Shown in pieces: positions 10,502-22,159 of a stretch of 64,000 bases of DNA; the stretch's first letter is position 1, and every line of letters starts with the position of its first letter. The notes beneath the pieces were generated by a model, which made no database searches, was not told the DNA's origin, and saw only the letters and a program-made list of their open reading frames with translations. This stretch comes from Branchiostoma belcheri (Eukaryota; Chordata; Leptocardii; Amphioxiformes; Branchiostomatidae), in NCBI RefSeq assembly GCF_001625305.1, contig NW_017803954.1, positions 112,965 to 176,964 of the forward strand, in the 5' to 3' direction. The position numbers and the translations under genes are program-made.

Positions 10502-11905
10502 TCAGCCTGAAACTCCAGGTTGAGTAGACTGGCCTGTAATCAGTCAACAGTCTGTTGTTGGAATGGCTCACATGCAGAGTTGGGATGTCAGACTCGACTG
10601 CTTTTTCCACCATCCACCAACCCGAGGTAAAACACTTTTTGTCCTCATAGATGCTGCCTAATCATCATCTATCCTCAATGCTAACAACTGTTGATGGGGG
10701 AACTGTTGAGGACTTTTCCAAGGATGCTGACCTCTCCTGACCTTGCTCCCATTTCCTTGCTGAGAACAAAAAGGGAGATATTCAGCACGTGTACTTAATT
10801 ATTACTTTCTTGTAGACTATACTGTATACAGACAGAGATTTCCATGACATTCAAATTCAAAGACCTCCAGTAAGTGTTTTGGGTTTTCCTGAATTAATTG
10901 GAACTGTGGAGGGGATTATATGATGTAATCTAATTGAGTATTACACCATTTCCTTAATCCTTGTCACCTTCTGTCTTGAACGAGAACTATATAAATCAAC
11001 TGTCAAACCACCTGCCACTCTGCATGTAACAGTTGCTACTTGGGCAAACAGACACACAAACCCGTAACTCAGCCACACACAACTTCCATACCTGGAAGTA
11101 ATGACTTTCCAAACATCACTCTTTTCCCTGTTAACTGTTACGTATGATGAGTACTAAAGTTACAGAAGGGGCCGGCTGCTGATCCCGTTCTAGAGTTTTT
11201 AAAATAAAATCAGTTGAATCCAGGTTATCAGTCTGAATTCTTCTTTATCGTCTAACGTCTAACTACTCACCGATGTACCAGTGTTCCAGCTGTTGCCTCA
11301 GTCGTACATTTTTGAAGTCGTCATCAGCTCTTTTGCGCCTGTCTACAGCAGAGACAGAGTCTTGTCCTGAGCTCGGAAACACTCGGATCATTGGCCTTTT
11401 AAAGTGCCTGCGGATCAGAACGCCAAACAACCTTGGTGAGTGACATGGGAATATAAAGTAGCACAGACGGACAGATCTGCTAGTGCTAGAGTAGATAAAA
11501 AACAGACAGACATTCATTTCCAGGTGAAAAATACTAAGAACAGGCGTAGGAATTTAATAGTAATTGCACGGGCACACAACTAGAAAGTTAAAAAGATTAA
11601 GAAGTGAGAAGCATTAGTTTCCATATCATACACTGAGCTCCATGCATTAGGTAGAATCTTTTGTTGTTGTCATCATCATATGTGTTGGGGAGGGGGGCGT
11701 TGACTTCCCAAATCCGTGCTGCGTTTGAAACAAAACAACGCACAGACGGTACCAAACAGAACCAGTTTACCCACTTTTTGACGTACAAGAACAGCCCGAT
11801 ACTGATGAGGATAACGGCGAGGTAGACGTTGGTAGCCTCGATCCAGGCGTCGTGGATGTGGTGAAAGTCTGCCCGCCGAGCTTCCGACATTTTCTTTGTT
11901 GTCAT
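10502..11905 (-). CDS. SMIM19: SMIM19 homologue (small single-pass membrane protein)
   Basis: Exon 1 is 11775-11905 (ATG at 11905; a second ATG at 11890 gives MSEARRADF). Exon 2 is 11271-11407. A weakly supported last exon lies at 10502-10533. The 11775 donor (AA|GTGGGT) was chosen over the neighbouring GTAAAC because only it keeps the frame into exon 2. The encoded stretches [18 protein letters not shown], then [18 protein letters not shown] and VRLRQQLE match vertebrate SMIM19 along its length, including the single transmembrane helix at about residues 26-42. The biochemical role of SMIM19 is not known to me. Exon 2 ends in phase 1; the proposed third exon adds only about ten residues and could be wrong, so the true C terminus is open. 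Confidence 0.8.
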
Positions 11906-12915
11906 TTAGCACAGCATCAAAACGTGAGAAATGGCTTTGGTTTTTAAAAAAAATCATCAGAAAATGCGGACATTTGACATACAATTAATCCATATCTCAG
12001 TATCCAACTGTTACGTTCAATAATTCTGAAATCCTAATTTTACTGTCAATATCTCTTTATCCCTAAAGACGGTCATGAACTATTTGACATTACGATGCGC
12101 TCACTGGGTCAAGTCAGGTCAAATCTTTTTCCTGGCAAACAAAGGGGAGGCGCAAAGGTACATGTACTGGAAGTGTCTTGATTGTCCCCAGTTACAGATG
12201 GATTGCATAGAATTGGAGACGAAATAAGTACCGTTACATCTTCAGAGAACTAATGTCTGACATAATAAGCTGAACCTCTCACGTGCACTAGGCCCCAGGC
12301 TCGGATCCTAGGAGCTCCCACAAGGCAAGGTTCAAGCGTGGAGTTATAACACACAGTGAGTTTCCAAAGTAGATTATGCAAAGGTGCACGATGTCATGAT
12401 GATATTGTCGTTCTTACTTCCGGCACAGAAATATTGTTTTGGGCGGCTCAGCTTCAATTTATTTGGGTGGGGGTAGTGTATCTTGTCCCAGGCAGCATTT
12501 TTAGTGAGTGGGCAGAGATTTTCTGTCGGCTGATTGTCAGGGTTGTGACTTGGTATGTCCCGGGTAGTATGATTTGATTTGGGGCCATGAGTAATGTGTA
12601 CTGTAACATGCATATGGGTTACATTTGAATGCAGTTAATGTTACTTGTTAGAGATCAAGATCAAGAAGAGAAGATGTGTAACGTTACATTTTGTAATATG
12701 TACTGGGTCAAATTACATCATACAATCCTACATTACATACAATGATGTGACATGTAATTCTTTCAGGTAGTTTTCCAACGTCATACAAAAGCTACGTGCC
12801 ACTTATTCTTTCAGATACCTGCTGGGGGCAAAAGGTTGTCAGGAAAAAACTAGCATCATAATACATGTAGCTACAAGATCTTCTCCAGACCAAGAATTCC
12901 AATACTACTTCATCC
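11906..12915. promoter_or_regulatory. Shared upstream region of SMIM19 and the zinc-finger gene
   Basis: The two genes diverge from this 1-kb stretch. An acceptor-like TTCTTTCAG ends near 12814 and may open the exon that holds the zinc-finger start codon, which would imply a 5' untranslated exon further left. No independent gene is seen. Confidence 0.4.
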
Positions 12916-15900
12916 ATGGAAGTTGACAAGTCAGACAATAGGGCAGACCAAGCTGACAAACATGGTGAACATGGTCTTTCTGAGAGGGACAAAGATGGCA
13001 ATATACACCTGTCATCTGAATCAGACCCTGATGATTATCTCATGCTGCTGGAATGTGAAGACCATGGACCTCTTCTTATGCCAGCAAGACCACGCTTTCA
13101 ACAACCATCTGGCAATGACAAGACGGCAGAAACAAGAACTACCAAGGTGTCAGAAAACCATACAGAGACACCTGGGGTGTCAGTAAGGAAGGATTCTTTG
13201 GAGGATAAGAGACAACTGGGATCTGTGGAGGAGACTGGTAAAGAAGATGTTAGTGAAGAAAAAAAGAGAAAGGGAGAAGAGGCTGTTGCAAGAACCTCTT
13301 TAAGAAAGAAGGTTACTCAAAGAAAAGCAGAGACACTACAAGATACACTCACATCTTCTAGACAAACTTCTCACTCCAAAACTGTTGATACAGGCAGTGT
13401 TCCTAGGAGGGGGATGCCAAGAAGAAGCAAAAGAAAAACAGACACTCCACTCACTCCATTAAGGAGACAAACTCGGTCCAGATCAAAGACAACAAAGAAG
13501 AATGTGGCCAAGAGCTCACCAAGTAACAGGGTTGGGAAAAAGACAACCCAACAGACTAGAAAGACTCGTCAGCCTTCTATGACAAGTAAAGGGCAGGATA
13601 TTAGAACAAAAAACTCAAGTAAAAAGAGGCAAAAGGGTACAGAGATTGCTGTTGATCACAGTGAGTTGGGTAAACTTGTTGGCAAGAAGCAAGAAACGAA
13701 GTCTGGTAGAAAGAGGCGTGAAGTTACAAGAAAACCAGCCAGGCAGAAGACAGTGCAAGTGAGACGAAAAGATGTTAAGAAAGCTTTGCTGTCAGAAACG
13801 AGCAGCAGTGCTGGGCATAGTCATCAAGAAGCCTTAAACACCAAGAAAGGGGCAGAAAGAGAGTCAGAAGAGTGTTACAGTGAAAAGAGTGTGGGTTTAA
13901 GGAGGAGTGCTAGAAAGAAGAAGGCACCTGTGTATGTTGAAGAAAGCTCACCTGACTCAGATGGTGATGACATTAATGACCTTGAGCAGAAACGTGGCAG
14001 ACCCAGGAAGAGAAGGAGGGAGGTGAGCGAGTCTGAACAGTCCTATTCTAGCAGCGGTTCTGATGAGGGTGGCTCAGACAGTGAGTGGGACAACACTACC
14101 GTGAAGACACCAGCTCAACCTGGTTGTACCAAACATAGTATGAAGAAAAGGATGAGGAGGAGGAATTCAAAGGAAAGCCCAGCCCTCAACAAATGTGATC
14201 ACTGCAATTTTGTCTCTACTAGCAAAATTAGGCTAAATGCCCACCTCAGTCGAGACCATGGGCTAGCCGTCAAAAACTGGACGCCACGAAAGCCACGCGG
14301 GAACAGGAAGCAGTACAAGTGTCCACAATGTCACTACACAAGCGAAAAAACGCATGTCATATACAACCACACGATCACCGTCCACAAGGGTGCTGCAGTG
14401 TGTGTGAGCTGCAGTTTCACTGGAAACAGCCTGGGGGAGATGTTGAAGCACGAGGATGAGGTACACCCACGTTGTAAGATGCCCAGATGCAGGTTCAAGA
14501 CAGATGATCCTGAAAAACTGGCAGAACACATGAATATGCACAGGCTTAGGTGCCCAGACTGTGATAAGATTTTCCAAACCAGAAGACAGTATATTCGCCA
14601 TGGAGAAAAAGCACATGGAAAAAAGAAAAGGACGCTGACTAAACAAACTGAAATTGGCACAAAGGATTTTCAATGTGCTAAGTGTGACTACAAAGCTGCT
14701 AGAGCATCACATCTAAAGAGACATGTACTCTGTAAACATACCAAGAGGGAAGACCTGAAGTATGCCTGTACCCTCTGTGAATACCGCAGCCCCTTTCCAA
14801 GTTGGATCAAGACACACATGCAGCAGAAACACTGTGAAGGTTGGATTGTTGATATTTAGTTTCACATTAGTTAGGGAAAGTGTGTTTGATTGTCGGGTGA
14901 TGTGTTACCTTTGGTCTCATCATACATAGAAGGATTGTGCATGTGTGTACAGTATTTGTTTGATATTGTGAGTGCAATTCTTTTGTTGCTGTTTTTAACC
15001 ATTTCTATTGTACATTTTGCCTTTTCTTGTCATTTTTGCCTATGACACAATGTTTCCACAGTTGGATGTAAGAGTGAAATGATGTTTTCTATGTCCCCAG
15101 ATCCAGACGTGAAAAAGAAGTACAAAAGTACAATTTACAAGTGTGAGGAGTGTGAATATGAAACAAACACCAAAGTTCTGTTTACGATTACATCGAGTGT
15201 CAAGACACGGTGAGTCAATTCAGGCCTTGTTATAAATGAAAATTTTTGGCAAAATGTAAAATGTTTTTGATTGCTCTTTTCTGCATGCAAACGTTTGAGT
15301 TCATGTTTTGTAGTAGATTTGGATAATGATTTATGGATCTATGGAGATTCTGTGTAAAGGTTGAAATTTTGCTTTCAAACATGCAGCCTACAACATACAT
15401 GTATAAGAAAATAGAAAACATTGCCTGATGTTATCTGTTCATGCTCAATCTTTTCCCTTAGCCTCCTCAGTCAGCCCTATGACTAGTGCTTTTTGTGTAA
15501 AAATTGTGACATGTCATACTGCTAAGGAGGCCACATATCCCTTTTCTTGTGGTTGAATTCATCATATGATATCACTTGAATATTAGTCCAATTTTACAGA
15601 TGCTTTTCATTCTTTGACAGGACTGGGAGTGGGGCCAGTAAAGTGTAAACACTGTGACTACACAACCATCAGCAAGAACAGTCTTTCCAGGCACATGAAA
15701 AGTGATCATGGTATTGAGACCAAGCAATGTTGGTACTGTCACCATTACTGGGGAACCAAGGAAGCCATGGAGACCCATCATCAGACCTGCAAGTACAAAG
15801 GAGAGTTCCCGTGTGAGGAGTGCAGTTTCACCTCAACCTCAAAATGTAAGCTGATGACCCATATGAGAAAAATGCACGGGAAAGGGAGGTCCCACGAGCT

Positions 15901-16345
15901 GTGCCACCATTGTGGTAAGATCTGCTACGGACCTAAGGCATTGGAGCAGCACATGTTTACCCACCTGCCGCATAAACCCTTCAGGTGTCCGTACGAGTCC
16001 TGCAAGTATGAAACCCTCTACAAGGGGAACCTGCCTGCACACCTGCTTATACACACAGGCGAGAAACCCTACAGGTGTGACGTGTGTTCATCTTCCTTTG
16101 CACAGAAGAGCAACTTGAAGACCCACATGAAGAAACACTACAGAGATGGGACTTTCAAGCCAAGAACAAAGGGGAGAGCCATTGGCACAGGGGGTAAGAG
16201 GAAGAGAAGAAAGAAGAAGGAAGAAATGACATTAGAGAAGGATTCAGAAGATGAAGTGAAGACTGCCACAGGCCATCTGATTGGATCAGAAGAAAGCCAT
16301 CTGATTGGATCACAAGAAAGTCATCAGATTGGATCAGATGATTGA
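12916..16345 (+). CDS. C2H2 zinc-finger protein with AT-hook, about 14 fingers (3 coding exons)
   Basis: Model: 12916-14839, 15101-15209 and 15621-16345. The start follows an in-frame upstream stop. Residues 1-420 are charged, Lys/Arg/Ser-rich and probably disordered, with an AT-hook core RGRPRKR at residues 360-366. Seven C2H2 fingers follow (about 425-640), one lies in exon 2 and about six in exon 3, one pair joined by a canonical HTGEKPY linker. The C-terminus has three 8-residue repeats (HLIGSEES type, 16271-16342). Reading through the first donor instead gives a 647-residue protein ending at 14859. Exon 2 joins exon 3 in frame only if one extra base near 15185 is ignored: the finger spacing and the phase both demand it. 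This may be a sequencing error or a real frameshift. A nuclear, DNA-binding role is inferred; I cannot name an orthologue. Confidence 0.75.
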
Positions 16346-16895
16346 TCAGGTGACAGACACACCCTCATCAGAGAGAATGGGAGGGAAGGAAATGATGGGG
16401 AGGGACTCGGGTGGTACCAAAAATACTGACATTGGGACGGGATAAAGTTGAAATGTCTGAAGATGAGCATGAAAAAATGATGGACATATCTGCAATAGTT
16501 CTGGACAGAGAGTAAGCAGAGATGGATACAGGTGCATGTGCACTCGGTTTACATGACTATGGTAAGGAAAAAGAGTAGAAAGACTCCAAACGAAGTGGAG
16601 GAGATAGCAGAAGACAACTGAGGCTGGGATGAAAGACAGACACATTAGGACAGACACTTCCAGGGTCTTGTGGTCCTTAACACAAATCATGATAGTTAGT
16701 GTCAAGACAGACCTGGAAAGTCAGACAAATAGTTATTGAAAGCATGTAGTATCTGAGAAAATTGGAGCCCCTGGTGTTTTGTCTGACACTTACAGTCTGC
16801 AGGCCCAAGTAGCAATGAACACACTTCAGTATTTTGAGCATCATTGACTAGTAAGGCAGCCATTGTTTAGCCTTAGACAAAATATTATTCTTATT
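16346..16895. other. 3' UTR of the zinc-finger gene
   Basis: Purine-rich plus strand just after the stop codon at 16345, then ordinary AT-rich DNA. It probably is 3' untranslated sequence. No polyadenylation signal is convincing and no other gene is seen. Confidence 0.4.
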
Positions 16896-17639
16896 ATGGG
16901 TTCACCACACCACGAAGTGGTGGTGAACCCATATTGCTTTTTCTGATGTTTCTCCTTCTTCTTCTCCTGCCATTTTTTAAATGGATTCAGCTTCTTCATT
17001 TTAGGCCCTAAGGTCCTGAAATTTGGTATGGAGGTACAGTGGGCAAATACCCCTAGGCGTTTTTTAGATTTTTGTGAAACAGGCTTTTAGAATGGTTTTA
17101 TTTGAGTTTTTTGGCTGTGTTATAGCAAATGTATTACTGTGTTAGTGTGCCGTGTTTACCACGTCTGGGCATGAGTCATCACAATGGAATGCAGGGCATC
17201 AACCAATAGGCATGCAGCTTTCCTCTATACTTCTTGCTGATTGGCTGTTGGGATTTAACTTGATTAACACCTGCACAGAGCATTTCCACCTGCACAGAGC
17301 ATTTCTTGCTGATTGGCTGTTGGGATTTAACTTGATTAACACCTGCACAGAGCATTTCCATACTGACAGTATGTCTTTATTCAAGTGTTTTGGTAGGTAT
17401 TTCAAGCTTTTCTGCTCCAGCATTGGAATGCGGGGCATGAACGTTTTTTTTTCTTTTTTTGAAAATCAACAGTTTGCATTATGCAATTAAAAATCCTAAC
17501 CAATAAAGTAGGGAATAGCTATCCAACTGTTGTTTTAGTTGTATGTTACTTCATATTATAGTTATATCAATGTAAATCATTGTTTTCCCTTGTGTTTCTC
17601 ATTCTTTCCCTGCCATGTCGTAAAATGTGGTGAACCCAT
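16896..17639. mobile_element. Palindrome-ended non-autonomous element
   Basis: The left end is a near-perfect palindrome at 16896-16932, ATGGGTTCACCAC facing GTGGTGAACCCAT. The right end at 17625-17639 carries GTGGTGAACCCAT once more, so the element is bounded by inverted copies of the same 13 bp. The interior holds a 72-bp tandem duplication (17234-17305 and 17306-17366) that includes CTGATTGGCTGTTGGGATT. No open frame resembles a transposase. I could not identify a clean target duplication. Confidence 0.6.
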
Positions 17640-19547
17640 CGCTGTATTTGCTCCAAAGCAAATATTGGCCTTTCTAGTTTTAAGTAATCTTTTCATGTCT
17701 AGCAGCATGAATTGTTTTGCACATACATTGTATAACAGTAGTTGTAAAATGTCATTTTACCACTACTTCTAATGTTCAGAACTAGTTACATAGCATATTA
17801 CTCAAAGTTTTACATGTTTACTTGAATACTGCAAAAATTTTGCAGTGTAACATATATCTAAAGTTAGATTTCTGTAGCCAGTAACAGTAGTACAATTTTA
17901 ATTTTAAACTAGTACATGTAAAAGAAGTTACATCATTACTGTTACTGTTAACATCCAATACCAGTACTGTTACAGTATCTGATTTCAGTCTGCAGGAGGT
18001 GTGAACTTAAGTAGTATAATCATTCTTTATTCCCAAATAAAAGAAAGACATTGAGCCCAGGTCACGCCGGCCATTATTAACCAAACATGCAGGGAAACAT
18101 TGTGATACATCAAGACACATAATATTGCACAGTTTTCCTCAATACACATTTCCTTAAATACACTTTATTTATCTGCATAAAGCACACTTTATAGGGACCA
18201 ATTTAGTTTGCCCAGAAAAAAACTTAATAGGTTGTCTTACCTTGTGTATAACAAGATGCTAGTTTACTAGGCCAAAAGAGGCCAAAGTTTACTTATAATC
18301 ATGAATGTAGTTTAATTTGTTCATCTTGGCTGATAATGTTATCTACCTATTCACTTTGTTCTTCCTAAATTTAAACATGTACAAGTACAGATATTGTTTA
18401 GGATGTGCCCATCTCTAAAGACTAGATCTTTGTTATCTCCATGTACAGGGTTTCGGTGTGTTTGTATGTTTGCTTGTGTGTCAATAGTTATTTAAATGAG
18501 TGGGGGTTGTGCCACAGACTGACTGGAAGGTTGGACTGGAGGTCAAAATGGTCCCTCCAGGCTGGGAGAAGTGACAGGAATATGCACAGATCAGAAAGAA
18601 ATTCACAATAATGAATAGAACAAGAAATTCGCAACAACTCCAACTTTACGGAGGTATGAAATCTTCGATTTCTTGTTTGACTTAAAGGCATATGATATTG
18701 CAATGGCACTTCCTTTGGCCATGACGCGAGAACACCACCTTGCGAGAGAGAAACAAACCACATCAGTCACGGTTAAATTTGGGTTGATGCGGGAACTAAC
18801 TTCATTGGACACCGTAAATCGTGTGGAACATCAGGTTTCCTGTTTTTCATTAACATGAAAGTTTTTCTTTACGTTAACTGCATTTGTTAGAATATTTCTA
18901 GCTAAACAACAAGCATTACCCTACTGTTAAAATTGATAATCCTTGAAAAGCACACTGGCAGATGAGAGACAACCCTTACGGCCGTTCTTGTTGGCTCGTC
19001 AGGCGTTGCCTTGACAACCAATTTACAGCAGGAAAGTACCGGTCGTCTGTGGAAAATTTGTGAATGCAAAGATCAGCGGGTCGCAGTTGGAACCTTTGGA
19101 CTGAAATAATAGGCGTTCGTGCGTCTATCATGACAAGAGTGGCCTGGGGGTTTCGAAGTTCGTAGCAGATGTGTTGTTTTTCCTTCCTTTGTACATCCTA
19201 CTGATGGTTTTGCTTTTACACTGGTTGACAGATTACACATTTTACAACCATAATGTCCTTGCGAGTTGGAAAAGTCTATTTGCTCGGAAAACACAGTTTT
19301 GATTGTAGAAAACTATGTATGTTAAATCGTCACACAGCAATCTCGAATATCTAATATTTAAACATGTACTGTTTATCAAGCAAATAAGGGAACCACAATG
19401 TACGGACAAGTCTGCATCGATTTATTAGTGTTGTTAAGGCTCTGATAGGTCGTCGTTATCTCATGCAGTTACCATTCCCACCGGGTTATACCCAGAGTTC
19501 TGTACGTACTATTTCATGATGTTTCTCTGATAATGCGACTTCGCTAC
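17640..19547. other. No supported gene
   Basis: AT-rich spacer. A minus-strand stretch near 18690-18740 has an ATG in fair context (ATGGCCAAAGGAAGTGCC) preceded by a pyrimidine-rich CTCTCTCGCAAG, which could be a small first exon. It lacks a recognisable product and I do not call it. The minus-strand gene beginning at 19718 must continue somewhere to the left, but I could not find its further exons. Confidence 0.4.
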
Positions 19548-19718
19548 CCCCCTGGGGACTTCTCCGTGATCGGTGCAAGGTAACCACAAAAGCTGCTGTT
19601 CTGACACCGTACTGTTTGTTCCGCTTTGTACTGTTGTCAACCTTTGGCTCTGCGGAGAAGGCAGAACTGTTGCCTGGGAAGGGACGACATTTCCGCTGTT
19701 CAAGGGTTGAACCGCCAT
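19548..19718 (-). CDS. Probable first coding exon of an unidentified gene (57 residues seen)
   Basis: The ATG at 19718 sits in the context AAGATGGCGG, typical of animal promoter-proximal start codons. The frame encodes 57 residues beginning MAVQPLNSGNVVPSQ, Ser/Thr/Gln-rich, then LLWLPCTDHGEVPRG. A possible donor (GTAGCG) follows at 19547 in phase 0. If unspliced, the frame continues to a stop at 19509. The product is not recognised and later exons were not found, so this is a partial call. Confidence 0.4.
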
Positions 19719-20572
19719 CTTTAAGGGGCCCTAATTGTTTTTAAGGTGACTGTATTGTTAGTTACACCAATATCAGTACTGGAGAACATCCAGGGAATCC
19801 GGCACACGGACATGGGACATCGTGAACAGCTGATTCTACAGCGTGTTCTAAGTGTCCTTTATCTATATCGACTGTGTGTCACGTGCCGAAGAAGAAATAG
19901 CAGTGCTCACTGAAGGTACTGACGAGGTAGGAGTATTGTCATATGTACGTACGTATACTCTCCATTCAGGAGCATGTGGTACATATATTCGGTTCAATTC
20001 AAAAGAAGACTCGCTAATAGCTAAAGTGGACTAGATCTTAGCCAAGTGTAACCAAATTCGACAATGTGTGTGTATCCGATCGATGGAACAAGTGAAATGG
20101 GTGCAGTGTGTGCAAATTCTTCCCATTGTACAGTACAGCTACATGTACAGTTTCTACTTTATATACAGTCCATGGTGAGAATCGTGCGGTTTGGGGCGTG
20201 GACTACATTGTGTAATGAGAAAGCCACTGTGGTCAGCCTATCGGTGTTGTGACACTCTTTAAGCTGTGCATGCGAATGGGATCATAGTGGGACGGGTGAT
20301 AAAACAAACCCATAAAGGACACATTTCTTGGCTATCTGTCGTAAGACTAAACGACTTTTAAAAGGAAATGTTAGTTGGTGTTGGCATTTAAATCGAAGGC
20401 GATAAAACCGAAGAAAACGTGGTTGTGTCGGGTAGTCTCCAAGCAGCTGGTTGTGAACATGTACTAGCAGTTCCACATTTTGTGTGTATTGGTTTCTTTA
20501 GACAACTACTTGCGGCATGTACGCGAAAGTAAGACAAAGTTCTAGCAATTTCCCCCCTATTTTGCTTTTCAG
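19719..20572. other. Intron or upstream region of the gene ending at 21037
   Basis: The CTTTTCAG acceptor at 20565-20572 shows that an intron lies to the left of the exon at 20573. The preceding exon is not identified: the ATG-led frame near 19826 stops before any donor. No RNA gene is seen. Confidence 0.35.
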
Positions 20573-21037
20573 TCAATAGTGCTGTCCGGCGGGATGCTGT
20601 ACCTGGCCCTAACCCAGCGGCCCTGCACACAAATCACCCCCGCTCGCTGCTGTGAACTCGCCATCCTCCCCCAACACCGAGACGAACAGCCCTGCATCTA
20701 CTACTTCTCCTTCGCCTGCCACACGCTGACAGAGAAACGTTTCATCGACACCGTCATCTTCAGGTGCGCACTGCAGCTCATGCTGCCTGTCAATCAACAC
20801 GGACTGACGCACGGCGGGAACGTGACGCGGGCGAAAGGGTCTCCGTTATGCTGGACGAAGAACAGACGGACTGAGTACAGCACGTCATTGGTCATCCTCC
20901 CCCAGCACGTGACTATGACGTACAGAACCGAGGTGAAGACGTCTCTAACAGACTGTGAGGCCTGGTACAAGACATCCGTGGAACTTATTCCACACAAATA
21001 CACAAACATGAAGGTCCTTTATAGGTACTCTCGGTAG
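20573..21037 (+). CDS. Last exon of an unidentified gene (154 residues)
   Basis: The exon opens after CCCCCCTATTTTGCTTTTCAG in phase 0 and runs to TAG at 21035-21037. Third codon positions are strongly G/C-rich, unlike the surrounding DNA, which marks this frame as the coding one. The sequence contains several cysteines (CTQITPARCCELAILP, then PCIYYFSFACH) and beta-like stretches such as STSLVILPQHVTMTYRTEV. I do not recognise the family. The ATG at 20594 could start a shorter product if the acceptor is not used. Confidence 0.6.
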   Translation, partial: SIVLSGGMLYLALTQRPCTQITPARCCELAILPQHRDEQPCIYYFSFACHTLTEKRFIDTVIFRCALQLMLPVNQHGLTHGGNVTRAKGSPLCWTKNRRTEYSTSLVILPQHVTMTYRTEVKTSLTDCEAWYKTSVELIPHKYTNMKVLYRYSR

Positions 21038-22159
21038 GGGAGGAAGTCATTTTACTTAAATGGTTGTTTTACATCATGGTCGTTTGGACGGTGGCAATTT
21101 TACCAATTTATGTATACATGTATATATCTTCCCTAAATGGAAAGGAAGGATTTCTGTCAGAGTGAGCTTCATTGAGTTAGTTTTGAAACAAGTCTTCCTA
21201 AGGTCAATGATACCACTAACTAGTACATGTATGTAACCGTCCAACCAATGCAGGTACAGTAAAGGAAAGAGGGACAAACAAGTTGGGTAAATATAAAACT
21301 TACAATGACTTTAATCGTATAATTTGGAGCAGTTACAGCTTTCTTCCAATGTTAACTTACTTGATTGATTCAGAAGTTAACTTGTACACATTATACAAGT
21401 AGGGGAACAAATAAAACTGAATCATTTTATGCAAGTCCCTTTGTTTTATATGTAAACATGTCCACCTTCTCTGCTGATTATACAACAAAACTTTCACTAA
21501 GGTATTCCACATTGTGTATTTTCTCGATGCTATCTGCCCTGTGGAAAACATTATTACATGACAGTTATCCATGTCAAGTCATAAAAGGGTATTGTACCAG
21601 GTCGAAGAAAAGGCAAGGACAGAAAGGTGGACTTCTCAAATTACTTGGGAACAGAGACAATTCTCAATAATTGTGGTCAATGTAGATCTACATGCCAATA
21701 AGATGACTTAATATTGTAATAATAAAATGACGTTATGCCATTCATGGGCAAGTAAAAAGTAGATGTACTTGAAAATACTGACTGCCATGCTACAGCATCA
21801 CATAGTAGTGGAAATAAAAACTAGCCATAAACGTATGGCTATGAAGTGCCAAGGCTTGACATGTGTCAAACAGGTTCCACGATAATGCACACGATAATGC
21901 ATCCTCACCCCCACCTATTTTTAGGATGCTATATGTCTGATACAAAAAAATAGCTTCTTCTGTAATAGGACAAAGACTTTTTTGCAATGCAATGACTAAT
22001 ATTGTCATTTTGCAATAGTTTGACTTTGGGTCGCAACAACATACTACCAGACAATTTTTGTCATATATCTTTCCTGGGACAAACAAACCAATCAATATGA
22101 GAAAGAATGTCATCAGGTGATGTTTGCGTGGGAGGGTGTGTCTACAGCTGATTACTGTC
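21038..22159. other. Convergent 3' region between two genes
   Basis: Spacer between the plus-strand exon ending at 21037 and the NOP56 stop at 22160. It probably contains both 3' untranslated regions. Short open frames here lack codon bias. Confidence 0.5.

Noticed and set aside
18600-18812. Small minus-strand ATG frame after a pyrimidine-rich stretch
   Set aside because: It looks a little like a ribosomal-protein type start, but the encoded residues fit no such protein and no second exon was found.
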